A DNA stretch of 64,000 nt from Tetragenococcus halophilus (GCF_021474685.1 NZ_JAKEIT010000009.1:1-64000), one strand, 5' to 3'; positions 9,924-22,094 are shown, counted from the stretch's first letter. Numbers and translations: made by a program. Notes: generated from the letters alone by a model not told the origin.

Positions 9924-11393
9924 TTACTTACTCCTTTCAAATATTTCAGATTTTTTATTATGGAAATCTGTTGTTTGTTCAAAAGAATACGCTGCTTTGT
10001 AGATTGTTTCTTCATCGAAATGATTTCCAATTAATTGTAGTCCGATTGGCAAGTCATTAGAAAAGCCGCAAGGAAGTGACATACCTGGCAAACCAGCAAG
10101 GTTCACTGGAATGGTCAAGACATCGTTAGTATACATCGTCACTGGATCATCGATCTTTTCGCCTAAGCCAAAAGCAACTGTTGGTGTAGTTGGGCCCAGA
10201 ATCAAATCATAGTCAGCAAATACTTTTTTAAAATCTTCTCTAATCAGCGTACGAACTTGTGCCGCCTTTTTAAAGAAAGCGTCATAATAACCAGCACTCA
10301 AAGAAAAGGTCCCTAACATGATACGACGCTTCACTTCATCGCCAAAACCTTCACTACGAGAGTTGACATATACGTCCTCTAAAGTTGCTGCATTTTCACT
10401 GCGATAACCATAACGGATACCATCATAACGCTGTAAATTAGAACTAGCTTCAGAAGAAGCGATAATATAATAGGCAGCTACACCATATTTAGAATGAGGT
10501 AGACTGACTTCTTCTACTGTCGCACCCAGTTTACGGAAAGTGTCCGCTGCTTTTAAAACAGCTTCCTTAATATCAGAATCTACACCTTCATCTAAGTATT
10601 CTTTAGGCAAAGCGATTTTCATCCCTTTGACCCCGCTATCTAGTCCGGCTGTAAAATCAGGTACGCTTTTCCCAGAAGAAGTCCCATCTTTTTCATCAAA
10701 ACCGCTGATTGCGTTTAAAGCCAAAGCGTTATCTCTAACCGTACGTGTCAAAGGTCCAATTTGGTCCAAAGAAGAACCAAAAGCAATCAGACCAAAACGA
10801 GAAACGCGTCCATAAGTTGGCTTCATACCGACAATACCGTTAAATGCTGCTGGTTGGCGAATTGAACCTCCCGTATCAGTCCCTAAAGAAAGCGGGATTT
10901 GACCGCTAGCTACTGCTGCAGCAGAACCACCTGAAGAACCGCCTGGAACTTTTGTTTGATCCCATGCATTTTTTGTTTTTTTAAAGTAAGAATTTTCCGT
11001 ACTACCCCCCATAGCAAATTCGTCCATATTTAATTTTCCTACAGGAATCATATCGGATTGATAAACTTTATCCATGACAGTCGCGTCATATATTGGTTCA
11101 AAATTGTATAAGATCTTAGAAGCGGCAGTTGTCAAAAGATCTTTCGTTACGATATTATCTTTGATTCCAATCGGAAGCCCTGCTAAAATATTTTCTTCAC
11201 TAACGCCTTTTTCATCAATTGCTTTTGCCATTTCTAAAGCTTTTTTTTCATTTAAAGTGATAAAAGAATCAATATCTGTTTCTACTTCTTTAATACGATC
11301 AAAAGTTTCTTCAATCAATTCCACTACTGTTATTTCCCTTGAAACGAGTAAAGCATGTAATTCTTCTAATGTTTTACCGTGAATTTTCGACAT
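9924..11393 (-). CDS. gatA: Aspartyl/glutamyl-tRNA amidotransferase subunit A
   Basis: This 489-residue amidase releases ammonia from glutamine for tRNA-dependent amidation. The Ser-cisSer-Lys catalytic set is complete: Lys78 in LPIGIKDN, Ser153 in the glycine/serine-rich [10 protein letters not shown] loop and Ser177 in [12 protein letters not shown]. Length is normal for bacterial GatA. Its ATG overlaps the gatC stop by one base (TAATG) and it abuts gatB, so the three subunits are translationally linked. Confidence 0.97.
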   Translation of the reverse strand: MSKIHGKTLEELHALLVSREITVVELIEETFDRIKEVETDIDSFITLNEKKALEMAKAIDEKGVSEENILAGLPIGIKDNIVTKDLLTTAASKILYNFEPIYDATVMDKVYQSDMIPVGKLNMDEFAMGGSTENSYFKKTKNAWDQTKVPGGSSGGSAAAVASGQIPLSLGTDTGGSIRQPAAFNGIVGMKPTYGRVSRFGLIAFGSSLDQIGPLTRTVRDNALALNAISGFDEKDGTSSGKSVPDFTAGLDSGVKGMKIALPKEYLDEGVDSDIKEAVLKAADTFRKLGATVEEVSLPHSKYGVAAYYIIASSEASSNLQRYDGIRYGYRSENAATLEDVYVNSRSEGFGDEVKRRIMLGTFSLSAGYYDAFFKKAAQVRTLIREDFKKVFADYDLILGPTTPTVAFGLGEKIDDPVTMYTNDVLTIPVNLAGLPGMSLPCGFSNDLPIGLQLIGNHFDEETIYKAAYSFEQTTDFHNKKSEIFERSK

Positions 11394-11698
11394 TATGCTT
11401 CACTCTCCCTTTCATCAAGAATCGCAGGTACTTTTATAAAACCATTTTCGGATTCTGGTGCATTCTTCATTAAAGTGTTACGATCAGTTCCATTCAATGG
11501 TTGGTCTTCTCTTATTACATTAATTTCATCATTGACATTAGAAGTAAGTGCGACATCAGTTGTATCTACTTCTTCTAACGTTTCAACTAGATCAATAATT
11601 TCTCCTAATTGCTCAGTAAACTGATGTAATTCATCTTCTGAAAAAGATAGTTTTGCTAATGTGGCTACATGTTTTGCTTGTTCTTCACGAATCGCCAT
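11393..11698 (-). CDS. gatC: Aspartyl/glutamyl-tRNA amidotransferase subunit C
   Basis: This 101-residue small subunit wraps around GatA and GatB and stabilises the complex. The family signature [14 protein letters not shown] near the N-terminus and the [11 protein letters not shown] segment are visible. It is the first gene of the gatCAB-dagK-rlmD unit and has a strong GAGGGGGATA ribosome site. Confidence 0.95.
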   Translation of the reverse strand: MAIREEQAKHVATLAKLSFSEDELHQFTEQLGEIIDLVETLEEVDTTDVALTSNVNDEINVIREDQPLNGTDRNTLMKNAPESENGFIKVPAILDERESEA

Positions 11699-11751
11699 AA
11701 TATCCCCCTCAATTGTATCTTCATTATATTTTTACAAATTATTTTCACTGT

Positions 11752-11757
11752 ATTATA
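11752..11757 (-). promoter_or_regulatory. Candidate promoter -10 box for gatCAB
   Basis: A perfect TATAAT lies on the minus strand about 55 bp before the gatC ATG. The -35 region 17 bp upstream is poor (TTCAAT), so the call is tentative. Confidence 0.4.
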
Positions 11758-11759
11758 TC

Positions 11760-11796
11760 ACTTTATTGAAAATCATTGAATAATTATCAATAAAGT
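11760..11796. terminator. Inverted repeat after ligA, possible terminator
   Basis: A perfect 10-bp inverted repeat (11760-11769 with 11787-11796) begins 17 bp after the ligA stop and just upstream of the gatC -10 box. There is no clear T-run on the minus strand, so it may be a weak terminator or a regulatory palindrome. Confidence 0.4.
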
Positions 11797-11812
11797 TTAC
11801 ATTATTATTTTT

Positions 11813-13843
<2,031 letters not shown>

Positions 13844-16096
13844 CTACTCTACCTTTTCAATCGGCGCAAAAGTTGCCAATAATCGCTTAATTCCCATATC
13901 AGGAAAAGCAATATCAAGTTCTACGTCTTTTTGATTCCCGCTAACTTTTACAACCGTACCTGTGCCCCATTTTTTGTGTTTAGCTTTATCCCCAATTTGC
14001 CAATCTGTATTTTCTGCAACTGTTGGATTTTTAGTGGAGACTGCTTTACTTCCAGCATTTCTTTTAGCAGCAAAGCTTTGGTGCCCTTGAGGCTCTCTTG
14101 CAGAAATACGTTGATTTTTGTAAATCACTGGTTGATCAGAAGACAATAATTCTGGATCAATTTCTTCTATAAAGCGTGAAGGACGATTGTATTGCGGTTT
14201 TCCATATAACATTCTAGAAAGAGCATTTGTTAAGTATAGTTTTTCCTCCGCACGTGTAATACCAACATATGCTAAGCGACGTTCCTCTTCTAATTCGCTT
14301 TCTTCTATCGCTGCACGAGCCAGCGGGAAGATATTTTCTTCCATTCCGATGAGAAAAACCACCGGAAATTCTAAACCTTTTGCCGCATGCAGGGTCATTA
14401 AAGTGACTTCTGAGCTTTCTTCTTCATATTGATCCACATCAGAAAGCAAAGATAAGTCATTAAGAAAAACAGTCAACTTATTTTCTGGTGATTCTCTGTC
14501 TTCTTCTGCTTGATTTTCATACTGCTTATCAAATTCTTGTGTAACAGTAAGAAATTCATCTAAGTTTTCCAGACGGGCTTGGGCTTCAAGTGTATTTTGC
14601 GATTTTAACTCATCGTAATACCCGCTTTTTTGTAATACCTCTTCTGTTAATTCTGTCATGGACAAATAGGGAATCATTTGATTAAAATTAACCATCATAT
14701 CGCCGAATGCTTTTAATTTTTTCATTACCTTACCACTTATATTCGACAATTCAATATTTTCCGTTGCTTCTAAAAGCGGCATGCCGTTAAAATCGGCAAA
14801 ATCATTTAACTTCTCTAACGTTCCCGGTCCAATACCACGTTTGGGTACATTAATAATACGCGCTAAACTCAGTGAGTCCTCAGGATTAGCAATCGCATTT
14901 AAGTAAGCTAGGACATCTTTGATTTCTTTCCGATCGTAGAATTTATGTCCTCCCACCATGGTGTAAGGAATATTAGCCTTTAATAACATTTCTTCAATGA
15001 CACGAGATTGTGCATTTGTACGATATAATACAGCAAAGTCGCCATATTTTTTTTCTTCAGCGTCAATTGTTTGTTGTATATTTTTTACTACAAATTGCGC
15101 TTCATCACGCTCAGAATCTCCCCGATAGTAAGAGATCGTTTGTCCAGCTGTATTATCTGTCCATAAATTTTTATCTTTACGGTTTTGATTGTTTGTGATG
15201 ACTTGGTTAGCAGCTTGTAAAATATTTTTCGTCGAACGATAATTCTGTTCTAGGTAAATCGTTTGTGCTTCAGGATAATCTTTTTCAAAGTCCAAAATAT
15301 TTTGCATATCTGCGCCACGCCAACCATAGATACTTTGATCGGCATCTCCTACCACACATAGATTTTTTAATCGTTTAGCTAAAAGGTTAACTAAAATATA
15401 TTGCGCATGGTTGGTATCTTGATATTCATCTACATGGATATATTGAAATTTATTTTGATAATACTGTAAAACTTCTTCATTATTTTTAAGTAATGTAATA
15501 GTATTCATGATCAGATCATCAAAATCCATGCTTTGATTTTTGCGTAATTCTTTTTGATACATTTCATAACAACGCCCTACAACCTCTTCAAAATAGCTTC
15601 CTTGCCTTTGCTGATATTCTTCAGGTGTAAGTAAAGCATTTTTTGCGTTAGAGATATTTCCTAAAATTCCCCGCGGATCATATTTTTTAGGATCGATGTC
15701 GAGTGTCTTTAACACATTTTTCATTAAAGTACGTTGCTCTGCAGGATCCACTATTGTAAAGTTTTGTGAATAGCCGATAAGATCTACATCTTTTCTTAAA
15801 ATACGCACACACATCGCGTGAAAGGTTGAGACCCAGATACCTTCTGCTTGAACATCTAGTAATCCTTTCACCCGTTCTTTCATTTCCTTGGCAGCCTTAT
15901 TTGTAAAAGTAATCGCCAAGATATTCCAAGGATTTACACTTTTTTCTTCAATTAAATAAGCAATACGATGTGTGAGTACACGTGTTTTTCCACTACCTGC
16001 ACCTGCCATTAAAAGTAATGGACCTTCAGTTGTTATGATCGCTTCTTCTTGTTTTTGATTCATGTTTTTTAATAATTCTTTTTGGGATGGCACCAA
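13844..16096 (-). CDS. pcrA: ATP-dependent DNA helicase PcrA (UvrD/Rep family)
   Basis: This 750-residue 3'-5' helicase unwinds DNA in repair and rolling-circle replication. The Walker A motif AGAGSGKT is at residues 31-38; the [30 protein letters not shown] and [14 protein letters not shown] motifs of superfamily 1 follow. The C-terminal 70 residues include the [16 protein letters not shown] segment that binds RNA polymerase in this family. The start is TTG with an AAAGGA ribosome site six bases before; the next in-frame ATG would cut into the conserved N-terminus less plausibly. It forms a unit with ligA. Confidence 0.96.
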   Translation of the reverse strand: MVPSQKELLKNMNQKQEEAIITTEGPLLLMAGAGSGKTRVLTHRIAYLIEEKSVNPWNILAITFTNKAAKEMKERVKGLLDVQAEGIWVSTFHAMCVRILRKDVDLIGYSQNFTIVDPAEQRTLMKNVLKTLDIDPKKYDPRGILGNISNAKNALLTPEEYQQRQGSYFEEVVGRCYEMYQKELRKNQSMDFDDLIMNTITLLKNNEEVLQYYQNKFQYIHVDEYQDTNHAQYILVNLLAKRLKNLCVVGDADQSIYGWRGADMQNILDFEKDYPEAQTIYLEQNYRSTKNILQAANQVITNNQNRKDKNLWTDNTAGQTISYYRGDSERDEAQFVVKNIQQTIDAEEKKYGDFAVLYRTNAQSRVIEEMLLKANIPYTMVGGHKFYDRKEIKDVLAYLNAIANPEDSLSLARIINVPKRGIGPGTLEKLNDFADFNGMPLLEATENIELSNISGKVMKKLKAFGDMMVNFNQMIPYLSMTELTEEVLQKSGYYDELKSQNTLEAQARLENLDEFLTVTQEFDKQYENQAEEDRESPENKLTVFLNDLSLLSDVDQYEEESSEVTLMTLHAAKGLEFPVVFLIGMEENIFPLARAAIEESELEEERRLAYVGITRAEEKLYLTNALSRMLYGKPQYNRPSRFIEEIDPELLSSDQPVIYKNQRISAREPQGHQSFAAKRNAGSKAVSTKNPTVAENTDWQIGDKAKHKKWGTGTVVKVSGNQKDVELDIAFPDMGIKRLLATFAPIEKVE

Positions 16097-16125
16097 TCAA
16101 CATCCTTTCTTTTTCAATCCATTCA

Positions 16126-16134
16126 ATTATAGCA
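16126..16134 (-). promoter_or_regulatory. Extended -10 promoter for pcrA-ligA
   Basis: The minus strand reads TGCTATAAT, an extended -10 box (TGnTATAAT), about 30 bp before the pcrA start. No good -35 is present, which is usual for extended -10 promoters. Confidence 0.5.
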
Positions 16135-16179
16135 TGTTCTTTTCTTTCAATAAACCGAACAGTGCTCACTCCCTGCTTT

Positions 16180-16206
16180 TTGACAACGTTAAAAAACGAA
16201 TAATAC
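16180..16206 (+). promoter_or_regulatory. Candidate promoter for the ClC gene
   Basis: A consensus TTGACA (16180-16185) is followed after 15 bp by TAATAC (16201-16206). The spacer is short. A second candidate is TTGTCC (16238-16243) with TAAACT (16261-16266), but it would leave almost no leader for the ribosome site. Confidence 0.4.
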
Positions 16207-16284
16207 CGCTTATTTTTTAGTTATTATAAAAAAATATTTGTCCTTAAAGAAAAAGCGCGGTAAACTTATAGCGAGGGTGAAAAA

Positions 16285-17820
16285 ATGTTAAATAAATTTA
16301 ATAAGATGGAACAAACAAGATCGATATTTATTTTAAAAGGTGTGATCGTCGGACTTATTACTGGATTTTTGGTAAGTATCTTTCGTCTAACGATTGAAAA
16401 AATGACCGAATATGTCCAAAATTTCTATATCTTTTCGCAGAGTGAACCTTTATGGCTTATTCTTTGGGGCGTAATATCTGTTGTTATCGCATTATTTGTA
16501 GGTTATCTGATTAAGGGACAACCTCATATTACCGGCAGTGGAATTCCACAAGTTGAAGGCATGTTAGAAGAAGAAGTTCATTATCGTTGGTTTCCAGTTC
16601 TTTGGCGTAAATTTGTCGGTGGTATCCTTTCAGTAGGGACTGGTTTATTTCTGGGACGTGAAGGTCCTTCGATCCAATTAGGCGCTTCTGTGGGACAAGG
16701 ATTAAGTAATATGTACCACTCTCCTAAATACGAGCAAAAGATTTTAATTTCTAGCGGCGCTAGCGCCGGTTTAGCGGCCGCTTTTAATGCGCCTATCGCA
16801 GCGGTATTATTTATTGTCGAAGAGATTCATCATACCTTTTCCCCACTGATCTGGTTAACTTCTCTTGTCTCAGCAATTATTGCTAATTTTATTTCTCTTT
16901 ATATATTCGGGCTACAGCCTGTTTTGTATTTGGGACATATGCAGGATTTACCTTTAAAATATTATGGTTTACTCATGATACTAGGAATAATTTTAGGTGT
17001 TTTAGGCAGACTCTATCAAAAAAATTTACTCGATCTGCCAAAGTGGTTTAACAAATTACCTATTCCCGCTGCTTTTTACGGGATTGTCCCTTTAGTACTA
17101 GTGATTCCAATTGGCTTTTATCTTCCACAACTTTTAGGTGGGGGTAATCAAATTATTTTAAGTTTGGAAGAAAATCATTTTCCACTTCTTCTACTTTTGT
17201 TCTTATTTTTATTACGTTACATCTTTTCCATGATCTCTTATGGTTCCAATCTTCCAGGAGGGATATTTTTACCTATTTTGTCATTAGGTGCTATTTTAGG
17301 AGCACTCTTTGGGGAATTTTCAATTAGCTATTTAGGTGTTGAAGAATATTATTTAAAAAACTTTATTATTATTTCAATGGCTGGTTATTTTACAGCTATT
17401 GGAAAAGCACCACTTACAGCAATTATTCTTGTAACAGAAATGGTCGGCTCGATCAATCACTTAATGCCACTAGGTTTTGTTTCTTTGATCGCTTATATTG
17501 TAGTAGATTTGCTGGGAGGACATCCAATCTATGAATCTCTGCTTGATCGCTTAGTTTCCCATAAAAAAATTGCCAATACAGGCGAGAAGACAACAATCGA
17601 GTACCCAGTCACTGCTGAAAGTGTGTTAGATGGTTATGCAGTCCGTGACTTTTCTTGGCCAAAAGACACATTGCTAGTGGCTATAAGACGTGAACAAGAA
17701 GATATTATACCGCACGGCGATACAATTTTACAGATGGGAGATATGCTTATTATCTTAACAGACAGCCAGCATGCCGCCTTGGTAAAAAAAGAATTGAGAC
17801 AAAAGACTTTGATTAAATAA
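16285..17820 (+). CDS. ClC family H+/Cl- exchange transporter with RCK-C domain
   Basis: This 511-residue membrane protein is a ClC-type anion transporter. The chloride-site motifs GSGIPQ (residues 84-89) and GREGPSIQLG are present; Glu126 is the external gating glutamate. An internal glutamate pair in FIVEEIHH corresponds to the proton glutamate of exchangers, so coupled H+/Cl- exchange is more likely than a channel. Residues about 440-511 form a TrkA-C/RCK-C ligand-binding domain (IRREQEDIIPHGDTILQMGDML), which in relatives regulates transport. It stands alone, divergent from pcrA, with its own terminator. A role in acid or osmotic stress is inferred. Confidence 0.93.
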   Translation: MLNKFNKMEQTRSIFILKGVIVGLITGFLVSIFRLTIEKMTEYVQNFYIFSQSEPLWLILWGVISVVIALFVGYLIKGQPHITGSGIPQVEGMLEEEVHYRWFPVLWRKFVGGILSVGTGLFLGREGPSIQLGASVGQGLSNMYHSPKYEQKILISSGASAGLAAAFNAPIAAVLFIVEEIHHTFSPLIWLTSLVSAIIANFISLYIFGLQPVLYLGHMQDLPLKYYGLLMILGIILGVLGRLYQKNLLDLPKWFNKLPIPAAFYGIVPLVLVIPIGFYLPQLLGGGNQIILSLEENHFPLLLLLFLFLLRYIFSMISYGSNLPGGIFLPILSLGAILGALFGEFSISYLGVEEYYLKNFIIISMAGYFTAIGKAPLTAIILVTEMVGSINHLMPLGFVSLIAYIVVDLLGGHPIYESLLDRLVSHKKIANTGEKTTIEYPVTAESVLDGYAVRDFSWPKDTLLVAIRREQEDIIPHGDTILQMGDMLIILTDSQHAALVKKELRQKTLIK

Positions 17821-17831
17821 AATGATCTAGC

Positions 17832-17882
17832 AAAAGTGTCAGTAAGTAGGACTTAAAATCATTGCTTACTGACACTTTTTTT
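17832..17882 (+). terminator. Terminator of the ClC gene
   Basis: A perfect 15-bp stem (17832-17846 with 17865-17879) ends in a run of T reaching 17882, shortly after the stop codon. Confidence 0.9.
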
Positions 17883-17908
17883 GACTATATCGCTATTTAG
17901 CAAAATAA

Positions 17909-17940
17909 TTGACTGATTATGCTTGTTTTTGATTGATATT
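17909..17940 (+). promoter_or_regulatory. Direct repeats, possible FruR operator
   Basis: Two similar 12-bp words, TTGACTGATTAT (17909-17920) and TTGATTGATATT (17929-17940), lie 20 bp apart, two helical turns. The second covers the -35 box of the fruR promoter. DeoR-family repressors often bind direct repeats, so autoregulation is plausible; the binding word itself is an inference. Confidence 0.35.
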
Positions 17941-17961
17941 GAAAATAAATCGTGATAAAAT
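17933..17961 (+). promoter_or_regulatory. Promoter of fruRKA
   Basis: TTGATA (17933-17938), a 17-bp spacer and TAAAAT (17956-17961) form a good sigma-A promoter 24 bp before the fruR ATG. Confidence 0.68.
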
Positions 17962-17984
17962 GTGTTCGGAAGGATTGATTGGAA

Positions 17985-18740
17985 ATGCTTACAGAAAAGA
18001 GACATCAAATTATTTTAGATCTTTTGACTGAAAATAATGTAATCACAGTAAGCGAACTTATGAAACCGCTCAAAGCATCAGAATCAACTGTTCGTCGTGA
18101 TTTACAAAATCTTGAAGAACAAGGAATGCTTGCTCGTGTTCATGGGGGCGCAAAAAAACCATCACATCTCACTTTTGAAGCCTCGATGGATGAAAAAGAA
18201 GAGAAGTTTCATCAACAAAAAGTTCAGATCGCAAAATTTTGCGCTGATTTACTAAATAAAGAAGATGTTATCTATCTTGATGCAGGAACAACTACAATTG
18301 AGATGATTCAGTTTATTTCACAGGATCTATCGATTAAAGTCGTTACAAATTCAGTAAAACATGCTTCTCTTTTAATCGATCGGCAAATTGAAACGATTAT
18401 CTTAGGGGGTACGATTAAGCTATCAACAAATGCCACTTTAGGTTCTACCGCCCTTCAACAATTAGGTAAGTTTCGTTTCAGTAAAGCTTTTTTAGGAATG
18501 AACGGTGCTGAAGTAGAAGCTGGTTTTACTACACCAGATCCAGAAGAAGCAGCTGTCAAAAAATGGGCGTTAAAACAGAGTCAACAAAACTATGTATTAA
18601 TTGACCATTCGAAACTTCAGCAAATCGCTTTTGCTCAAGTTGCTCCGTTAAAAGCGGCTAAAATTATTACTGATAGTTGTCCATCAAAACTTCTAAAGGA
18701 TTTCCAAGAACAAACAATGCTAAAGGAGGTCAAGCAATGA
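17985..18740 (+). CDS. fruR: DeoR-family transcriptional regulator of the fructose operon
   Basis: This 251-residue repressor has an N-terminal winged helix-turn-helix (residues about 1-55, with SESTVRRDLQNLEEQGML and the VHGGA linker typical of the family) and a C-terminal sugar-phosphate sensor domain (DAGTTTIEM, TNSVKHASLL, FLGMNGAEVEAGFTTPDPEEA). The likely effector is fructose 1-phosphate, by analogy with known FruR/LacR proteins. ATG at 17985 is preferred: it has GGAAGGA at a good distance, whereas an in-frame TTG six bases upstream is too close. Its stop overlaps the fruK ATG. Confidence 0.93.
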   Translation: MLTEKRHQIILDLLTENNVITVSELMKPLKASESTVRRDLQNLEEQGMLARVHGGAKKPSHLTFEASMDEKEEKFHQQKVQIAKFCADLLNKEDVIYLDAGTTTIEMIQFISQDLSIKVVTNSVKHASLLIDRQIETIILGGTIKLSTNATLGSTALQQLGKFRFSKAFLGMNGAEVEAGFTTPDPEEAAVKKWALKQSQQNYVLIDHSKLQQIAFAQVAPLKAAKIITDSCPSKLLKDFQEQTMLKEVKQ

Positions 18741-19651
18741 TATACACCTTAACACTAAATCCTTCAATCGATTACATTGTTCACATCAAGCAGTTAAACA
18801 CTGGAAATGTAAATCGTATGACAGAAGACTTTAAGCTTCCTGGAGGAAAGGGAATCAATGTTTCTCGTATTTTACAACGTATTGGTTCATCTTCTTGTGC
18901 CCTTGGCTTTTTAGGTGGTTTTACTGGCGATTTTATTGAAAAATGGTTGGTTGAAGAAGGCATTCGCAGTCAATTTACTAAAGTTGAACAGGATACGCGA
19001 ATCAATGTTAAATTAAAAGCTGAAGAAGAAACAGAAATCAATGGATTAGGCCCTGATTTAAATGACGATGAAATTAATCGTTTGAAGTTCACCCTCTCTG
19101 AACTTATTACTACTGGCGATATTGTTGTTTTATCAGGAAGTACGCCTGGTAGTCTACGAGAAGGTTTTTACCAAGAATTAGTGAAGATCATAAAAGAAAA
19201 TGGTGCCGAATTTGTGATTGATACAACGGGTGATGATTTACTCGCTGCTCTGCCAGAAAAACCATTGTTAGTAAAACCAAACAACCATGAATTAGCTGAA
19301 CTCTACCATACAAACTTGCAATCATTAGATGATATTATTACTTATGGGAAGAAATTGTTAACTGATGGCGCCAAAAATGTGATTATTTCTATGGCTGGCG
19401 ATGGCGCTTTATTGATTACAGAAGATGGCACTTACCTTTCTAATGTTTTAAAACATGAAGTTAAAAATTCAGTCGGTGCTGGTGATTCCATGATTGCTGG
19501 TTTTATCGGAGAATTTTCTAAAAGCAGCGATGCGCTAGAAGCTTTTAAATGGGGCGTTGCTTGTGGCAGTGCGACGACTTTTTCAGATGATCTAGCTAGT
19601 GCTAAATTTATTAACGACTTGTTACCAGAAATAACAGTTAAAAATATATAG
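18737..19651 (+). CDS. fruK: 1-phosphofructokinase
   Basis: This 304-residue PfkB-family kinase converts fructose 1-phosphate, the product of the FruA transporter, to fructose 1,6-bisphosphate for glycolysis. Family motifs are GGKGINVSRIL near residue 37 and the ATP-site NSVGAGDSMIAGF, whose Asp is the catalytic base. ATG at 18737 is chosen because AAAGGAGG precedes it and it overlaps the fruR stop in ATGA. A longer in-frame reading further upstream lies inside fruR and lacks a family-like N-terminus. Confidence 0.95.
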   Translation: MIYTLTLNPSIDYIVHIKQLNTGNVNRMTEDFKLPGGKGINVSRILQRIGSSSCALGFLGGFTGDFIEKWLVEEGIRSQFTKVEQDTRINVKLKAEEETEINGLGPDLNDDEINRLKFTLSELITTGDIVVLSGSTPGSLREGFYQELVKIIKENGAEFVIDTTGDDLLAALPEKPLLVKPNNHELAELYHTNLQSLDDIITYGKKLLTDGAKNVIISMAGDGALLITEDGTYLSNVLKHEVKNSVGAGDSMIAGFIGEFSKSSDALEAFKWGVACGSATTFSDDLASAKFINDLLPEITVKNI

Positions 19652-19663
19652 GAGGCTTATATA

Positions 19664-21601
19664 ATGAATATCAATGATTTATTGATTAAAGAAGCCATGA
19701 TTATGGATCTGCAAGCAACAGAGAAAAAAGCTGCGATCGATGAGATGGTACAAAAGCTTTACGATGTTGGCAGAATTACTGATATTGACCAATTTAAAGA
19801 TGGAATTTTAGCGCGCGAAGAACAAACTTCTACTGGCTTGGGCGATGGCATCGCTATGCCTCACGCAAAAAATGACGCTGTAAAAGAAGCGACTGTTCTA
19901 TTTGCTAAAAGTAAGCAAGGCGTGGACTATGAAGCGCTTGATGGACAGCCAACTTATCTGTTTTTTATGATCGCTGCTCCTGAAGGCGCTGATGATACCC
20001 ACTTACAAGCCTTGGCTGCCTTATCACGTCAATTAGTCAACCAAGACTTTGTAGAAGAATTAAACAATGCTCAAACACCTGATGACGTTCAAGCGGCTTT
20101 TGCACAAGTGGAACAAGATGATGATGAAGAGCAAGAAGAACAAACAGATCAATCATCTGCAGAAAAAACGGAATCAACTGATTCAGCTGATCGTCCATTT
20201 ATTGTGGCTGTAACAGCTTGTCCAACAGGAATTGCCCATACTTATATGGCAGAAGACTCTCTGAAAAATCAAGCTAAAGACATGGGGATTGACATTAAAG
20301 TCGAAACTAATGGTTCTGAAGGTGTCAAGCACCGTTTAACTTCAGATGATATTGCTCGTGCAAGTGGCGTGGTAATTGCTGCTGACACGAACGTAGAAAT
20401 GAATCGTTTCGGTGGTAAGCCTGTCGTTTCTCGCCCAGTTAGTGATGGTATTCGTCGACCTGAAGAGCTCATCAACAATGCTTTAAGTGGGAATGCTTCA
20501 ATTTATCAAAGTAGTGAGGAACAATCAAGCCAAAGCCAAAGCAGTTCTGAAGGCGAAAAACAATCCGTCGGACAAAAGATTTATAAAGATTTGATGAATG
20601 GTGTATCTCACATGCTACCATTTGTTGTTGCCGGTGGAATTATGATGGCTCTTTCCTTTATGATCGACCAATGGATGGGCGTTCCACAAGATGCTTTAGA
20701 TCAATTAGGAAATTATAACCAAGTCGCTGATTGGTTCAACCAAATTGGTAATGCTGCCTTTGGCTTTATGCTTCCGGTATTAGCTGGTTTTATTGCAATG
20801 AGTATTAGTGACCGACCAGGTTTAGTTACTGGTTTTGCTGCTGGTGCGATTGCTGAACAAGGCGGCGCTGGATTTATCGGTGCTTTAATAGGCGGTTTCG
20901 TTGGTGGTTATGTTGTTGAATTTCTACGTAAAATATTAAAAGGTCTACCGCAATCACTAGATGGAATTAAAACCATTCTGTTCTTCCCTTTCTTTGGTCT
21001 TTTAATTACTGGCTTCCTTATGCTTTTAATTAACGTTCCAATGAAAGTAATCAATGATGGATTGAACAGTTTCTTACTGAACTTAAGTGGCGCTAATGCG
21101 GCCTTATTAGGTGCACTATTAGCTGGAATGATGGCTATTGACTTAGGGGGGCCTTTCAATAAAGCAGCTTACGTTTTTGGTACAGGTACGATTGCAGCAA
21201 CAATTGCTCAAGGCGGAAGTCTTGTAATGGCAGCTGTTATGTCTGGTGGTATGGTTCCACCTTTGGCAATCTTTGTAGCCACTCGCTTATTTAAAAATAA
21301 ATTTACTGAGCAAGAAAATCAAGCTGGTTTAACTAACGTTATTATGGGAGCTTCCTTTGTAACTGAAGGTGCCATTCCATTTACCGCTGCTGACCCACTT
21401 CGCGCAATTCCAAGTTTTGTCGTTGGTTCTGCAATCACTGGTGGTTTAGTTGGTGCTATGGGCATTCGTTTGATGGCTCCTCACGGCGGTATCTTTGTCA
21501 TTGCTCTTGTTAGCCAACCGCTATGGTATATATTATTTGTTATCATTGGCGCAATTATTGCAGGCGTTATGTTAGGTCTTTTGAAAAAGCCAATTAAATA
21601 A
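19664..21601 (+). CDS. fruA: PTS fructose transporter subunit IIABC
   Basis: This 645-residue protein imports fructose and phosphorylates it at C1 using phosphoenolpyruvate through HPr. Domain order is IIA (about 1-150, phosphoryl His67 in GDGIAMPHAKND), an acidic linker, IIB (about 178-275, phosphoryl Cys186 in TACPTGIAHTYMAE), a Ser/Gln-rich linker, and the membrane IIC domain (about 305-645). An IIABC order and size like this are usual in Firmicutes. It starts 12 bp after fruK with a TAGGAGG ribosome site and ends the operon. Confidence 0.96.
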   Translation: MNINDLLIKEAMIMDLQATEKKAAIDEMVQKLYDVGRITDIDQFKDGILAREEQTSTGLGDGIAMPHAKNDAVKEATVLFAKSKQGVDYEALDGQPTYLFFMIAAPEGADDTHLQALAALSRQLVNQDFVEELNNAQTPDDVQAAFAQVEQDDDEEQEEQTDQSSAEKTESTDSADRPFIVAVTACPTGIAHTYMAEDSLKNQAKDMGIDIKVETNGSEGVKHRLTSDDIARASGVVIAADTNVEMNRFGGKPVVSRPVSDGIRRPEELINNALSGNASIYQSSEEQSSQSQSSSEGEKQSVGQKIYKDLMNGVSHMLPFVVAGGIMMALSFMIDQWMGVPQDALDQLGNYNQVADWFNQIGNAAFGFMLPVLAGFIAMSISDRPGLVTGFAAGAIAEQGGAGFIGALIGGFVGGYVVEFLRKILKGLPQSLDGIKTILFFPFFGLLITGFLMLLINVPMKVINDGLNSFLLNLSGANAALLGALLAGMMAIDLGGPFNKAAYVFGTGTIAATIAQGGSLVMAAVMSGGMVPPLAIFVATRLFKNKFTEQENQAGLTNVIMGASFVTEGAIPFTAADPLRAIPSFVVGSAITGGLVGAMGIRLMAPHGGIFVIALVSQPLWYILFVIIGAIIAGVMLGLLKKPIK

Positions 21602-21619
21602 TTATATGATCTTTTCATT

Positions 21620-21667
21620 AAAAAGCTTCGAGTAAAGAGAAAATTTTTCTTACTCGAAGCTTTTTTA
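21620..21667 (+). terminator. Terminator of the fructose operon
   Basis: A stem pairs 21620-21635 with 21650-21665 and ends in a T-run, about 20 bp after the fruA stop. Confidence 0.9.
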
Positions 21668-21871
21668 TATTTATTATTTATAAAACTATTGAGACTATAA
21701 GTAATTACTCACACCGTTTATTTGTTTTATTGTTCTTAATCCTGGCTAATCTCATTGTTTTGTCATTTTAATGCGCTTATAAAGAATTTTTTTAAGTGTT
21801 ATTAAAATTCTATTGTTTTATATGCAATAATAAAAATTTCGTGATAAACTATTTTTAGTGGAGGTGGTATG

Positions 21872-22045
21872 ATGGGATTAAAATTTAAACAAGATAATAT
21901 CTTAGATCAAAAATTTGATGAATTCGCCTTTCTACCAGATGAAGACAAAAATAAAAAGGATGAAAAGCAAGACTTAGAGCGCTTCTTACATCCAGAGTCT
22001 AAAAAAGATAAAGACGAAAATAAAGACGAAAAAAATAAAAAATAA
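21872..22045 (+). CDS. Small acidic/lysine-rich protein of unknown function (possibly SPJ_0845-like)
   Basis: This 57-residue reading frame has a strong ribosome site (GGAGGTGG) six bases before ATG 21872; another in-frame ATG lies at 21869. The protein starts MGLKFKQDNILDQ, continues FDEFAFLPDEDK, and its second half is almost only Lys, Asp, Glu and Asn. No membrane segment or cysteine is present. The N-terminal pattern (a short basic start, then DEFA-LPD) recalls a family of tiny streptococcal/enterococcal proteins labelled SPJ_0845, but this is from memory. It ends at a strong bidirectional terminator, which supports it being a real gene. Confidence 0.65.
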   Translation: MGLKFKQDNILDQKFDEFAFLPDEDKNKKDEKQDLERFLHPESKKDKDENKDEKNKK

Positions 22046-22094
22046 AAAAATTCCGAGAAGTATGGCTATTATCGCCTACTCTCGGAACTTTTTT
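22044..22094. terminator. Bidirectional terminator between the small gene and engB
   Basis: A stem with small bulges (22051-22066 with about 22073-22087) is flanked by A7 on the left and T6 on the right. It can end both the rightward small gene and the leftward engB gene; the right T-run overlaps the engB stop codon. Confidence 0.85.

Noticed and set aside
16145-16170. CGAAC half-site (within 16155-16168) upstream of pcrA as a possible LexA box
   Set aside because: Only one half-site is present; the other half reads CTCAC instead of GTTCG, so I do not call an SOS box for pcrA.
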